Positions 1-8,959 are shown, numbered from the stretch's first letter. The stretch is 64,000 nt of DNA from an uncultured Microbacteriaceae bacterium (GCA_937124545.1 CAKZKU010000020.1:1-64000), one strand, 5' to 3'. The notes: generated by a model not told the origin, from the sequence alone. Numbers and translations: made by a program.

Positions 1-1010
1 CGGAGCTGACGGAGATGGCGGAAGCATTCGGGACTCCCCGGCGCAGCGTAATTTCTGGCATAGCAGCGCCGCCGCCTGCCAAGAGCTCCACCGTCATCAA
101 GGACCTGTCGCTGGCGGATGAGCCCTGCATCGTTGCTGTTTCGGCTCTCGGAAAAGCCAGCCGTCTTTCGCCCGTAGAGGCGGGGTCGCTCCCCAACAAG
201 CGCAGTCCTCACGACGCATTGCTCGCGTGGTTGGTCACCACCACCCGGAGCACATTGGGCGCCATCACCGAGACAGGTGTTCTTCACTCCTTTCACGCGT
301 CCGACCTTCCGGAGCTCGATACCGCCAAACCTCGGTGGAGTGAGGGCATCTCGCTGGCCGAGTACCTGGGCTTGCCCTCAAGCGACGGTGCTGTCCGGGC
401 TGTGATTCGGCTGGACACTGACGTCCCCGTGATGCTCGGTACCCAGCGGGGCGTAGTGAAACGTTTTGTGCCCTCGGATCTCAGTGACAAGCCTCACCAG
501 CCTGTTATCGCCCTGAAAGAGGGCGATCGCGTCGCGGGAGCCGCTGTGGCATCTGACGATGACCACATTGTGTTCATCACCTCCAGCGGCCAGCTTCTGA
601 CCTATTCCGCAGGAGATGTGCGCCCGCAGGGAGCAGGTGCCGGCGGGGTCGCAGGCATATCACTCGGCGCCGAGGCAACCGTGATCGCCGCTACCGCGGC
701 ACGGCGGGATCTCGCAACCGTGGTGACCATTTCGGGTTCGAGTGTTCAGTTGCCCGGCACTGAATCAGCAAGGGTCAAACTCACCCCACTGTCCGAGTTC
801 CCTACCAAGGGGCGGGGCACCTCCGGTGTTCGAGCACACTCTTTCCTGAAGGGTGAAGACCTACTCCGAAGCGCCTTCGTAGGGCTCAACCCCCGTGCCA
901 TGGGCTCGCGCGGCCAAGCAGTGGCTTTGCCAGAGGAACGAACGAAACGTGACGGATCCGGAAGTGTTCTGGAGGGCAGCGTTTCGGCCCTGGGAGATCA
1001 GCCGGCTTAG
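1..1010 (+). CDS. parC: DNA topoisomerase IV subunit A, C-terminal part (5' end outside window)
   Basis: The reading frame is open from the first bases, so only the C-terminal third is present. It has the repeated beta-propeller blades of GyrA/ParC C-terminal domains, seen as recurring stretches such as VVKRFVPSDL and GQLLTYSAGDVRP, which wrap DNA. The breakage-reunion domain with the active-site Tyr would lie upstream. The gene is convergent with the subunit B gene, and their stop codons share four bases at 1007-1010. ParC and GyrA are hard to separate on the propeller alone. The pairing with a 692-residue ParE-type B subunit favours topoisomerase IV, which decatenates daughter chromosomes. 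Confidence 0.85.
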   Translation, partial: ELTEMAEAFGTPRRSVISGIAAPPPAKSSTVIKDLSLADEPCIVAVSALGKASRLSPVEAGSLPNKRSPHDALLAWLVTTTRSTLGAITETGVLHSFHASDLPELDTAKPRWSEGISLAEYLGLPSSDGAVRAVIRLDTDVPVMLGTQRGVVKRFVPSDLSDKPHQPVIALKEGDRVAGAAVASDDDHIVFITSSGQLLTYSAGDVRPQGAGAGGVAGISLGAEATVIAATAARRDLATVVTISGSSVQLPGTESARVKLTPLSEFPTKGRGTSGVRAHSFLKGEDLLRSAFVGLNPRAMGSRGQAVALPEERTKRDGSGSVLEGSVSALGDQPA

Positions 1011-3085
1011 ACGTCGATCCGCTCGCGGGCGAGACCCGGCCCGGAGACAATGAACTCTTTCCGCGGGGCGACGTCGTTGCCCATAAGAAGCTCGAAGACC
1101 CGGGATGCTTGTTCCGCATCGCCCACTTTGACGCGACGCAGTGTCCGTCCATCCCGATTCATGGTCGTCTCCGCCAGCTGATCGGCATCCATCTCGCCGA
1201 GCCCTTTGTAGCGCTGGATCGGTTCGCGATAGGTCTTCCCCGATGCTTCGAGGTCCTTCAGGACGGCGGTGAGCTCGTCCTCCGAATAGGTGTAAATAAT
1301 CTCGCCCGGGGCTTTGCCACGACCGTTTACGACGACGCGGTGAAGCGGGGGCACGGCCGCGTACACCCGCCCTGCTTCGACAAGCGGCTTCATGTAACGG
1401 AAGAACAGCGTGAGCAGAAGTGTGCGGATATGCGCGCCGTCCACGTCCGCATCGGACATGATGATGATTTTCCCGTAGCGGGCCTGCCCTAACTCGAATG
1501 TGCGGCCAGAACCCGCGCCGATCACCTGAATGATGGCCGCGCACTCCGCGTTGTCCAGCATGTCCTGCAGGGAGGCTTTTTGGGTGTTGAGAATTTTTCC
1601 GCGGATGGGAAGCAGGGCCTGGTGTTCGCTGTCTCGAGCAAGCTTCGCCGTGCCCAGGGCGGAGTCCCCCTCCACGATGAAGAGCTCACTTCCTTCGGTT
1701 TCTTTGCTTCGGCAATCGACCAGCTTCGTGGGGAGAGTGGAACTTTCGAGGGCGTTTTTCCGACGCTGGGTCTCTTTGAGAGTCCGCGCGGAAATCCGAG
1801 TCTTCATCTCCGCGACAATTTTTTCCTGCAGGAGATTCGAAAAGGTTTTGTCTTCGCGCTTTCCCGACGCAAACTTTGCGGCGAGCCCCTCTGAAACCAC
1901 TTTCTGAACAATCGATTTGATTCCCGGCGTCCCGAGAACCTCTTTCGTTTGACCCTCAAATTGGGGCTCAGGAACCCGAACCGCGATGATCGCCGTCAAT
2001 CCCGCAGTCATGTCATCTTTCTCGACTTTGTCTTTGCCCACTTTGAGCTTGCGGGCGTTCTTGTCGATTTCGGCGCGCAGTGTCTTCACCAAACCGGCAT
2101 CAAAACCCTGCTGGTGTGTTCCCCCCTTCGGGGTTTGAATGATGTTGACAAAGCTCTTGGACACCGTGTCATAGCCGGTCCCCCACTGCACAACCACGTC
2201 CACCTGAACGGAACGAACAACATCCTGGGATAACAGCTTCCCCGTGTCATCCAGAACCGGAACTGTCTCCTCGAACTCCCCCTGTCCGGAAAAATGCCAC
2301 GGTCCCACAACCGCGGGGTCCGGCGCCAAGAAGCTCAAGAAATCCGCGAGGCCGCCAGCGGCAGAAAACGTCGTCTGTTGGGGCTGATCCCCCGTCTGGT
2401 CATCCAGGTGAATCGAGAGCTCGGGAACCAGAAAGGCAGTTTGGCGCGCGCGATCTGTGAGCTCCGTCGAGGCAAAGGATGCGTCTGCACCGAATATTTG
2501 CGGGTCTGGCCAAAAACGCACCCGAGTGCCCGTCACATTTTTGCCCACTTTTCCGACCTCGCGCAGCACGCTTTTCTCGACAAAGGGGGTGAAAACGGAG
2601 GTGGGTGAAGGCTCGCCCTGGTCAGCAAACTGGCCCGGTTCACCCCGGTGAAAGGACATCGCCCAGGTCTTACCATCGCGATCGACTTCAACGTCTAGTC
2701 GTTCCGACAGTGCGTTGACGACAGAGGCCCCCACACCGTGGAGTCCACCGGAAGCGGCGTAGGAACCGGCACCAAACTTGCCACCGGCGTGCAGCTTGGT
2801 GAAGACCAACTCCACCCCGGTGAGCCCGGTGCGCGGCTCGATATCGATCGGAACACCACGGCCCTGGTCGCTGACCGAGACACTGTTGTCGGGGTGGAGA
2901 ACGACCGAGATGTCGGAGCCATGACCCGCCACAGCCTCGTCCACGCAGTTGTCAATGACCTCCCACAAACAGTGCATGAGTCCGCGGGAGTCCGTCGAGC
3001 CGATGTACATGCCGGGACGCTTCCGCACGGCTTCGAGCCCCTCCAGAACCGTGAGGTGTCTCGCCGAATAGTCATTGGTGGCCAA
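1007..3085 (-). CDS. parE: DNA topoisomerase IV subunit B
   Basis: This is the ATPase subunit of a type IIA topoisomerase. The N-terminal GHKL ATPase fold shows RKRPGMYIG (about residues 21-29), EVIDNCVDEA with the Mg-binding Asn46, GRGVPID (75-81) and GLHGVG (114-119). A Toprim domain follows with EGDSA at about 472-476, PIRGKILN, and the acidic metal site DADVDGAH. At 692 residues it has the family's normal length and no insert. The start chosen is TTG at 3085, preceded by AAAGGA at suitable spacing. It is transcribed toward parC, so the two subunits are not co-transcribed despite being partners. Confidence 0.93.
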   Translation of the reverse strand: MATNDYSARHLTVLEGLEAVRKRPGMYIGSTDSRGLMHCLWEVIDNCVDEAVAGHGSDISVVLHPDNSVSVSDQGRGVPIDIEPRTGLTGVELVFTKLHAGGKFGAGSYAASGGLHGVGASVVNALSERLDVEVDRDGKTWAMSFHRGEPGQFADQGEPSPTSVFTPFVEKSVLREVGKVGKNVTGTRVRFWPDPQIFGADASFASTELTDRARQTAFLVPELSIHLDDQTGDQPQQTTFSAAGGLADFLSFLAPDPAVVGPWHFSGQGEFEETVPVLDDTGKLLSQDVVRSVQVDVVVQWGTGYDTVSKSFVNIIQTPKGGTHQQGFDAGLVKTLRAEIDKNARKLKVGKDKVEKDDMTAGLTAIIAVRVPEPQFEGQTKEVLGTPGIKSIVQKVVSEGLAAKFASGKREDKTFSNLLQEKIVAEMKTRISARTLKETQRRKNALESSTLPTKLVDCRSKETEGSELFIVEGDSALGTAKLARDSEHQALLPIRGKILNTQKASLQDMLDNAECAAIIQVIGAGSGRTFELGQARYGKIIIMSDADVDGAHIRTLLLTLFFRYMKPLVEAGRVYAAVPPLHRVVVNGRGKAPGEIIYTYSEDELTAVLKDLEASGKTYREPIQRYKGLGEMDADQLAETTMNRDGRTLRRVKVGDAEQASRVFELLMGNDVAPRKEFIVSGPGLARERIDV

Positions 3086-3265
3086 GAAAAGTCCTTTTCT
3101 CCAGTAATCCCAGAGTTGAGCATAGAAGGCGCCCTCGACACGGTCGCGTCACCTCGCCGAGGTTGGTGATACGCGGTCGGCGAACCTGGGAGCGTCACGG
3201 GCACAAACACGGTCGGAGCGTGGTGGAATAGGGTCACTGAATCACTCGAGCCTCAAGGAGACACG

Positions 3266-3496
3266 ATGTCGTACGCAGCCCCGGAAACCACCGAAGCCCC
3301 TATCCAGCTGGAGAGCTTGGGTCTCGCCGACGTCTGCGACAGCTGTGGCGCTCAGGCATACGTCCGCGTCACCCTTACCTCCGGCGAGCTGCTTTTCTGT
3401 GGGCACCACGCGGCCAAGCACCGCGAAAGCCTGGACTCGAGCGCTCTTGACTGGCACGACGAGACAGATCGTCTTCGCGCCGAGAACAGCCACTAA
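3266..3496 (+). CDS. DUF7455 small zinc-ribbon-like protein
   Basis: A 76-residue protein with a CDSCG...FCGHHA pattern (two Cys, then Cys-Gly-His-His) that looks like a small metal-binding site. This is the DUF7455 type found next to sigA/parE in many actinobacteria. Its function is unknown. AAGGAG precedes the ATG by a normal spacing. It lies divergent to parE and 12 bases ahead of the racemase-like genes, so it may be the first gene of that unit. Confidence 0.8.
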   Translation: MSYAAPETTEAPIQLESLGLADVCDSCGAQAYVRVTLTSGELLFCGHHAAKHRESLDSSALDWHDETDRLRAENSH

Positions 3497-3508
3497 CCCT
3501 CCTCTGCG

Positions 3509-4126
3509 ATGCGCCGGGCGCGAATAGACACGCAGGCGCTGGCCCGCTCCCTTAGCGCAGCGGCCTCACATCACACCGCGGTTGACCTGCGTTTCAACGC
3601 CTACGGTTTAGGGGTGTCCCGCGTTTCCGAGTTGGCCCGCGACGCTGGGTTCACAGGTGCGATGACTTCGCCGGACGCTCGAGAAGGCTGCGTGTTGCCC
3701 GAGACACAGGGGAAGTCCGTTTCCGAGAACTGGTGGTCGGGCGAGAGCCCGAGTGTATTTTTTGAGGCTGATGTCATCTCCCTAAAGCGCGTGGCTTCAG
3801 GGTCGCCGGTGTCTTATGGCTACGAATACCGCACCGCCGGGGAAACGACGCTGGCACTGGTCGCAGCGGGGTTCTCCGACGGCGTTCCCCGCACGGCCTC
3901 GCCGGGCGCCGAAATCTTCCTCGCCGGCCGGCGTTTTCCCATTGCGGGCAGGATTGCCATGGATCAGGTGATCGTCGATGTCGGAGATCACCCGGTCACG
4001 CTCGGCGAGGTCGCGACGATCTGGGGAGACTCCCCCAGTGTGAGCGAGTGGGCTGACTGGTCACGCCGACCTGAAGCTGCCCTGCTCACACACCTCGCCT
4101 CACGAGTGGAGCGCCAATGGGTATAA
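3509..4126 (+). CDS. Truncated alanine racemase paralogue: C-terminal domain intact, barrel mostly missing
   Basis: 205 residues, against about 360 for the family. The first 60 residues match the start of the PLP barrel, but the PLP-lysine motif (VKxNAYGHG in the family) reads LRFNAYGLG, placing Arg28 where the Schiff-base Lys should be. Most of the barrel is then absent. From about residue 88 the C-terminal beta domain is well kept: SLKRVASGSPVSYGYEYRT, then GFSDGVPR (Phe where catalytic Tyr265 normally sits), then GRIAMDQVIVDVGD with the Met-Asp pair that faces the partner's active site. It overlaps the next, full-length racemase gene by ten bases. It cannot be an active enzyme alone. A role as the second subunit of a heterodimer is inference; a decaying duplicate is the alternative. 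Confidence 0.75.
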   Translation: MRRARIDTQALARSLSAAASHHTAVDLRFNAYGLGVSRVSELARDAGFTGAMTSPDAREGCVLPETQGKSVSENWWSGESPSVFFEADVISLKRVASGSPVSYGYEYRTAGETTLALVAAGFSDGVPRTASPGAEIFLAGRRFPIAGRIAMDQVIVDVGDHPVTLGEVATIWGDSPSVSEWADWSRRPEAALLTHLASRVERQWV

Positions 4127-5184
4127 CTCCGACCTGCTGGGTCTCCGTCTCGCTTCCCGCGTTTGCGGGAAACATTGCACACGCCACAAGCACCCTCGCC
4201 GGCGACGCCCGCTTGATGGTGGCGGTCAAGTCCGATGCTTACGGGCACGGCGAAAAGGAAATCGCCGAAACGGCGCTGCGGGCCGGTGCCGATTCGCTTG
4301 CCGTTCTTGACATCGATAGTGGCGCACGGTTGCGGCCCCACGCCGGTGACGCGATGCTGCTGGCCTGGCTACTGTCCCCCGCGGATGATTTCTCCGTTGC
4401 CGCCCTCGCGAAGGTGGACCTCGGCATTTCCGGCCTGTGGCAGTTGGAGAAACTTGCCCGCGAAGTACCACAGGGCGGTGTTTCTGTTCACCTGAAAATC
4501 GACACGGGACTGCACCGAAATGGAGCCCTCCCGGAAGACTGGGAAGAGTTATGCCGGGAGGCCCTTCGACTGGAGCGCACTGGGGTACTCCGTGTTAAGG
4601 CCTTGTGGTCACACCTCTCCGACACGTCCCTCCAGGAAAACGAACTCTCGTTGGCGCGTTTTCATTCGGCGGTGGACCAGGCCCGCGCCATCGGACTCAC
4701 CCCCGAACTACTGCACATTGCAGCCTCCGCTGCGGCAACAGACTTGCCGGAATCTCGCCTTGACCTGGTGCGGGTGGGCATCAGCGCCTACGGGGTGAGT
4801 CCTTTTGACGATCGATCCGCTCACGACATGGGTTTTGCGCCCGTTATGAGCGCACACGCTCTGGTCACCAGTGTTGACCAAGAACGCTCGGAGGCCCGCA
4901 TCGGGATCGGCTACGCCGACGGTCTCCTACCGCTGCCAGCAGACACGGGCTGGGTGTTGCACGACACACAGCGTCTGGAGCTTCGGTCAGTCGAGGCTGA
5001 TCACTGCGTGGTGGGGCTCCCCAGCAACCATGCAGTCTCTCTCGGAGACCACGTGACCCTCTGGGGTCAACCCGACACGGGAAGCCCCAGCGCTGAAGAC
5101 TGGGCGTCCTGGTCGGGGACAATCGGCGACGAGGTCGTCTCCGCAATGGCCCACAGCATTGAACACCGCTTTATCCGGCAGTAA
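4117..5184 (+). CDS. alr: Alanine racemase with altered C-terminal domain
   Basis: A PLP-dependent fold-type III racemase of 355 residues, which would interconvert L- and D-alanine (or a related amino acid) for peptidoglycan. The PLP lysine is present (Lys38 in VKSDAYGHG), as are KIDTGLHRNG and VRVGISAYG of the barrel and GYADG carrying the catalytic Tyr. The C-terminal domain is unusual. The loop before GYADG lacks about 14 residues that include the family's GVSYG motif, and the GRxSMDQ motif reads RSVEADH, losing the Met. The upstream paralogue retains exactly these parts. It ends convergently with the GatD-like gene, overlapping it by 14 bases. Racemase identity is firm; substrate and self-sufficiency are uncertain. 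Confidence 0.82.
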   Translation: MGITPTCWVSVSLPAFAGNIAHATSTLAGDARLMVAVKSDAYGHGEKEIAETALRAGADSLAVLDIDSGARLRPHAGDAMLLAWLLSPADDFSVAALAKVDLGISGLWQLEKLAREVPQGGVSVHLKIDTGLHRNGALPEDWEELCREALRLERTGVLRVKALWSHLSDTSLQENELSLARFHSAVDQARAIGLTPELLHIAASAAATDLPESRLDLVRVGISAYGVSPFDDRSAHDMGFAPVMSAHALVTSVDQERSEARIGIGYADGLLPLPADTGWVLHDTQRLELRSVEADHCVVGLPSNHAVSLGDHVTLWGQPDTGSPSAEDWASWSGTIGDEVVSAMAHSIEHRFIRQ

Positions 5185-5896
5185 CGCCTAGCCGAGCCCT
5201 AATGAGCTCTCTCGCGCGGGCTGCGTGGTGCTCGACGCGGTCATGGAAATCACTTCGGTGAAACTCACCGCCTACCTCTGTGACCACAGACTCGGCAATG
5301 TCCTGTGCCCAGTGAGGGTTGAGCGCTAGCGCCGGCCCCCCAAAGCGGGTAGCGAGAAGCTTCTCACCTGCGACACCGTCAGAGGCCGGGTGCGATTCCG
5401 GCGAGCTGACCGTCACCAGTGGCTGCTCCCCCGCCCCAAGTACTACGTGCCCTGCCTGGTTCACATAGCCGGCACTCGGGCGATCTTGGTGGTCGTGACC
5501 ATAAACCTCCCCCGAGAAACGTTCACCACGGTGATCGGCACGGGAAGCAAAAATCCCAGCCCCCGGCAGGGTGTCCCCCTGAGACGTGACCACGGATTGG
5601 CCCAGTAGGTCCCATCCGGTTCCCACCGCGCACACCCACGCTCCAGCGTCTCGCCACTTCCCGATGGCGCGCGCCAAGGGAATGAGGGCCGTCGCTGCGG
5701 GTCCCACACTCGAACCGGAGCCTGTGCCGATACACAGCACGTCAACGCTGGGTGGTGCCATTTCTGGCGCCGAGACCGCCACAACGCTCGCGTCGTGACC
5801 GGCGTGACGGAGATACTGCGCGAGGATCTCCGCATTAGCGGATGACCCATTCAGGCCAAGAATGTTGGGGATGACACTCGCAATCACGATACTCAC
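5171..5896 (-). CDS. GatD-like amidotransferase protein lacking the nucleophile cysteine
   Basis: 241 residues from the GTG at 5896, which overlaps the MurT stop by GTGA; an ATG farther upstream at 6082 is in frame but lies within MurT. In other bacteria GatD hydrolyses glutamine and passes ammonia to MurT to amidate the D-Glu of lipid II. Length and order of elements match the class I amidotransferase (CobQ-like) fold. However, the nucleophile elbow, AICGGYQLLG in S. aureus GatD, reads AVGTGWDLLG here, so Gly92 replaces the catalytic Cys. The TYLHGP element reads TRFGGP. The only nearby Cys (Cys89) is three residues too early. Glutaminase activity is therefore unlikely. Confidence 0.8.
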   Translation of the reverse strand: MSIVIASVIPNILGLNGSSANAEILAQYLRHAGHDASVVAVSAPEMAPPSVDVLCIGTGSGSSVGPAATALIPLARAIGKWRDAGAWVCAVGTGWDLLGQSVVTSQGDTLPGAGIFASRADHRGERFSGEVYGHDHQDRPSAGYVNQAGHVVLGAGEQPLVTVSSPESHPASDGVAGEKLLATRFGGPALALNPHWAQDIAESVVTEVGGEFHRSDFHDRVEHHAARARELIRARLGVTAG

Positions 5897-7161
5897 GATG
5901 CGCCCTCCAGCTCCTTGTAGCCCGCAATTCGACGAATCAGCATCATTTGTTCGTAATTGACGATGGCGTGAAGCATGCCGGAGGATTCGTCTGCGGCACC
6001 CACGAGGGCATCCATGCCCGCTCGGGTGTCTTCCACTACCGAGCCGTAGTCGATTCCCCGATATTCGAGCAGGAGAGCCCACTGAGCCGCTTTGGACCCG
6101 CTAATGATCGAGACCGAGCCAATCGCGCGTGTGTCGACGTCAAAAATCCACGAGGGGTCAGGAGTGCCCTCATCCACCGCAATCCAGACGCGCTCAAGCG
6201 GTGTCGCAAACGCATCAAGGTTTGCCTGCAGGCTTGGCAAGTTCTTCATCATGGTGAGGGAAATATCTCGCCCTCTGTAGTGAATAACTTCCCCACGGCC
6301 ATAAACCGGCGTCGACTGTGCGAGAGCATCGGTTGCTCGTGGGAGAGAAAAACCTGGTGCCACGTGGCTCGCCATCGCCACCGCGAGCGCCGCATCCACC
6401 GCATAATGCAGTCCGGAATGGGGCATTGCCACAGTCGCTGTAGCGCCCCCCACACCAAGGTCCACCTGAGATCCTGCCACCGCCATAACACTGGCTGATG
6501 GGTCGCCGGGCAGCTCCCCCACGTCGTCAAAGAAAAGCGGTGCCGCTACGAGCCCGTGCTGTGCCGATGCGGTGGCCCGTGCGCTCACCTCCATGTGCTC
6601 CACTCGCACGCCCCGTGCGGCAAGAGTGGCTCCAAGCGCCGCGGTATTGGGGTCGCTGCCGTTAACGAGAACGCCGGTCGTGGCATACCCGGCCAGCTTC
6701 TCCAACATCGCAAACACTGCCTCAGGTTCGCCAAACCGGTTGAGCTGATCGACCTGGATGTTCGTGAACACCACCCAGCCGGGAGTAACGCGCTGGGCAA
6801 TCTGTGGTCCGTAGGCTTCGTCCACCTCCAGTACCGCGATGTCCGCCGCAAGCACACCTCTCAGGGACAGACCCCCGACAAGAGCCGAGGCGAGACCTTG
6901 GGGCAAATTGCCGCCGGCAGGATTAGAGAACACTCGCAGACCGTGGGCTCGAAGAATCCCCACCAGCATCGCCGTGGTGGTCGATTTACCGTTCGACCCG
7001 GTGACGAAAATTACTCCGCTGGGAAGTGACTCGAGACTGCGGCGCAGCACATCAGGAATGAGGCGCAAAAGCACCAGCCCAGGAAAGGCCGAACCTCCGC
7101 CACGCAGACGGGCCGCAAAACGAACAAGTTTTGCAAGAAAGACTGCGAGAAAAAGCCTCAC
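5893..7161 (-). CDS. murT: MurT-like Mur ligase family protein without zinc ribbon
   Basis: 422 residues. The central Mur-ligase ATPase is clear: VTGSNGKSTTT with P-loop Lys59, NPAGGNLPQG, LEVDEA and a DQLNRFGE element. A C-terminal DUF1727 domain carries DPSWIFDVD, whose counterpart in S. aureus MurT contains the Asp that completes the GatD catalytic triad. The family's Cys4 zinc ribbon, normally inserted in the central domain, is absent, and the protein has no cysteine at all. MurT activates the alpha-carboxyl of D-Glu in lipid II. The gene follows sigA by four bases and overlaps the GatD-like gene. Reaction and partner are inferred from the family. Confidence 0.83.
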   Translation of the reverse strand: MRLFLAVFLAKLVRFAARLRGGGSAFPGLVLLRLIPDVLRRSLESLPSGVIFVTGSNGKSTTTAMLVGILRAHGLRVFSNPAGGNLPQGLASALVGGLSLRGVLAADIAVLEVDEAYGPQIAQRVTPGWVVFTNIQVDQLNRFGEPEAVFAMLEKLAGYATTGVLVNGSDPNTAALGATLAARGVRVEHMEVSARATASAQHGLVAAPLFFDDVGELPGDPSASVMAVAGSQVDLGVGGATATVAMPHSGLHYAVDAALAVAMASHVAPGFSLPRATDALAQSTPVYGRGEVIHYRGRDISLTMMKNLPSLQANLDAFATPLERVWIAVDEGTPDPSWIFDVDTRAIGSVSIISGSKAAQWALLLEYRGIDYGSVVEDTRAGMDALVGAADESSGMLHAIVNYEQMMLIRRIAGYKELEGAS

Positions 7162-7165
7162 CGGC

Positions 7166-8959
7166 TTACTCGAGGTAGTCGCGAAGAGCCTGTGATCGCG
7201 AAGGGTGCCGCAGTTTCGCCATCGTCTTGGATTCGATTTGGCGGATCCGCTCTCGCGTCACCCCAAAAGTGTCGCCAATCTGGTCCAGCGTCTTGGGCAT
7301 GCCATCGCCGAGACCAAAGCGCATCTTGATAACTCCTGCTTCACGCTCGGAAAGCGACTCGAGGAGGCCTTCCAGCTGTCTCTGCAGCATGGTGAAGCCC
7401 ACAGCATCGGCCGGCACAACGGCCTCCGTGTCCTCAATCAGGTCGCCAAACTCACTGTCACCGTCTTCACCCAGCGGTGTGTGAAGCGAGATGGGTTCGC
7501 GACCATACTTCTGGACTTCGACAACCTTCTCGGGGGTCATGTCGAGCTCCCGGGCTAGCTCCTCCGGCGTGGGCTCGCGGCCCAAATCCTGAAGCATTTG
7601 TCGCTGAACCCGAGCAAGCTTGTTGATGACCTCCACCATGTGGACGGGAATACGAATTGTTCGCGCTTGGTCGGCCATGGCGCGCGTGATCGCCTGACGA
7701 ATCCACCAGGTGGCATACGTCGAGAACTTGAAGCCTTTGGTGTAGTCGAACTTCTCCACCGCGCGGATCAAACCCAGGTTTCCCTCCTGGATCAGGTCCA
7801 GGAACTGCATTCCGCGGCCGGTGTAGCGCTTGGCCAGCGACACGACGAGTCGGAGGTTCGCGCCCAAAAGGTGGTTCTTAGCGCGCTGCCCGTCTTTGGC
7901 AATCTCGTGAAGCTCACGCGAGAGCTTCGTGGTCTTTTGCGATGCGGTCATACCTGAGAGCTTTTCCTCCGCAAACAAACCCGCCTCGATGCGTAACGCG
8001 AGCGAGACCTCTTGCTCAGCGTTCAGCAGCGCGACCTTACCGATCTGCTTCAGGTAGTCCTTGACCGGGTCCGCCGTGGCACCCGTAATCGTGGTGGAAA
8101 TGATGGGTGCATCGTCATCGTCGGTGCTGGAGAGAACCAATGCGCCTTGGGGGAGAGCAACCGCCGGCTTGTCGTCTTCTTCCTCATCCACGAGTTCGAC
8201 GGCACCAGCAATAAGCTGCGCGCCGAGGTTTTCTGCCACATCGTCTTTTACGGTTTCCACGACCGCGGGCGTTACCTCCGCAGATTCGGTTACCTCAGGC
8301 TTTGCCGCCGGAGCTTTCTTGGCGGGAGCTTTCTTGGCGGGAGTCTTGGCAGTGGGCGCTTTAGCCGCAGGAGCAGTCTTCTTTGCGGGTGCTGTCGCTG
8401 GTTTCTTAGCCGAAGCCGCCTTCGCGGGACTCTTTTTGGCAGTGGCCGGCGTCTTCTTCGCGGGAGCAGCCTTTGCGGCAGGCTTTGACGCTGGCTTTTT
8501 CGCGGGCGCAGCCTTCACAGCAGGCTTTGCGGCGGGCTTTGCAGCAGGCTTTTTCGCGGGGGCCTTAGCTGCGGGCGCAGCCTTTTTGGGAGCCGCCTTG
8601 ACAGCGGTCTTTGCCGCCGGAGCGGACTTTTTCGCTGCTGGCTTCGCTGCGGCAGCCTTTTTCGCGGGCGCCTTCACCGACTTCGCAGTTGCTGACGCTG
8701 GTTTCTTGGCCGCAGCCGGCTTGGCGGGAGTTTTGGTGGCGGCTTTTTTCGCAGGGGCTTTTGCGCTAGTGGCGGGAGCCTTTGGCGCAGCTTTCTTGGT
8801 CGAAGTTTTTGTTGCCGAAGATGCGGGCTTTTTTGCAGGTGGGGTCACGGGTTGGGCGGGTGCTTTCTGGGGTTCGGGAGAGGTTTTCTTGGCGCGCCCG
8901 GTGAGTCTGTCAATCAACCGGGGCTTTTTTGCGGGTGCATCACCTGATGACTTCGCCAT
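7166..8959 (-). CDS. sigA: Primary RNA polymerase sigma factor (RpoD/HrdB type)
   Basis: The housekeeping sigma factor, about 597 residues. ATG at 8959 is chosen because GGAG lies six bases upstream; the GTG at 8971 would place that sequence inside the gene. From about residue 300 it carries region 1.2 ([12 protein letters not shown]), region 2 ([20 protein letters not shown], then the -10 recognition segment [14 protein letters not shown]), region 3, and region 4 with [10 protein letters not shown]. The first 230 residues or so are a Lys/Ala/Pro-rich repeat (AKKPA-type units). HrdB-type sigma factors of actinobacteria often have a basic N-terminus, but this one is long. It forms a unit with the MurT-GatD-like genes downstream. 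Confidence 0.96.
   Translation of the reverse strand: MAKSSGDAPAKKPRLIDRLTGRAKKTSPEPQKAPAQPVTPPAKKPASSATKTSTKKAAPKAPATSAKAPAKKAATKTPAKPAAAKKPASATAKSVKAPAKKAAAAKPAAKKSAPAAKTAVKAAPKKAAPAAKAPAKKPAAKPAAKPAVKAAPAKKPASKPAAKAAPAKKTPATAKKSPAKAASAKKPATAPAKKTAPAAKAPTAKTPAKKAPAKKAPAAKPEVTESAEVTPAVVETVKDDVAENLGAQLIAGAVELVDEEEDDKPAVALPQGALVLSSTDDDDAPIISTTITGATADPVKDYLKQIGKVALLNAEQEVSLALRIEAGLFAEEKLSGMTASQKTTKLSRELHEIAKDGQRAKNHLLGANLRLVVSLAKRYTGRGMQFLDLIQEGNLGLIRAVEKFDYTKGFKFSTYATWWIRQAITRAMADQARTIRIPVHMVEVINKLARVQRQMLQDLGREPTPEELARELDMTPEKVVEVQKYGREPISLHTPLGEDGDSEFGDLIEDTEAVVPADAVGFTMLQRQLEGLLESLSEREAGVIKMRFGLGDGMPKTLDQIGDTFGVTRERIRQIESKTMAKLRHPSRSQALRDYLE
8284..8914 (-). repeat. Low-complexity Lys/Ala/Pro repeat region in sigA
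   Basis: This segment encodes irregular repeats of the type AKKPAAK, TAKKTP and PAKKAP, giving a highly basic, probably disordered tail of roughly 200 residues, similar to histone H1 C-termini. On the opposite strand it produces a spurious Ala/Phe/Gly-rich open frame. Confidence 0.85.
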
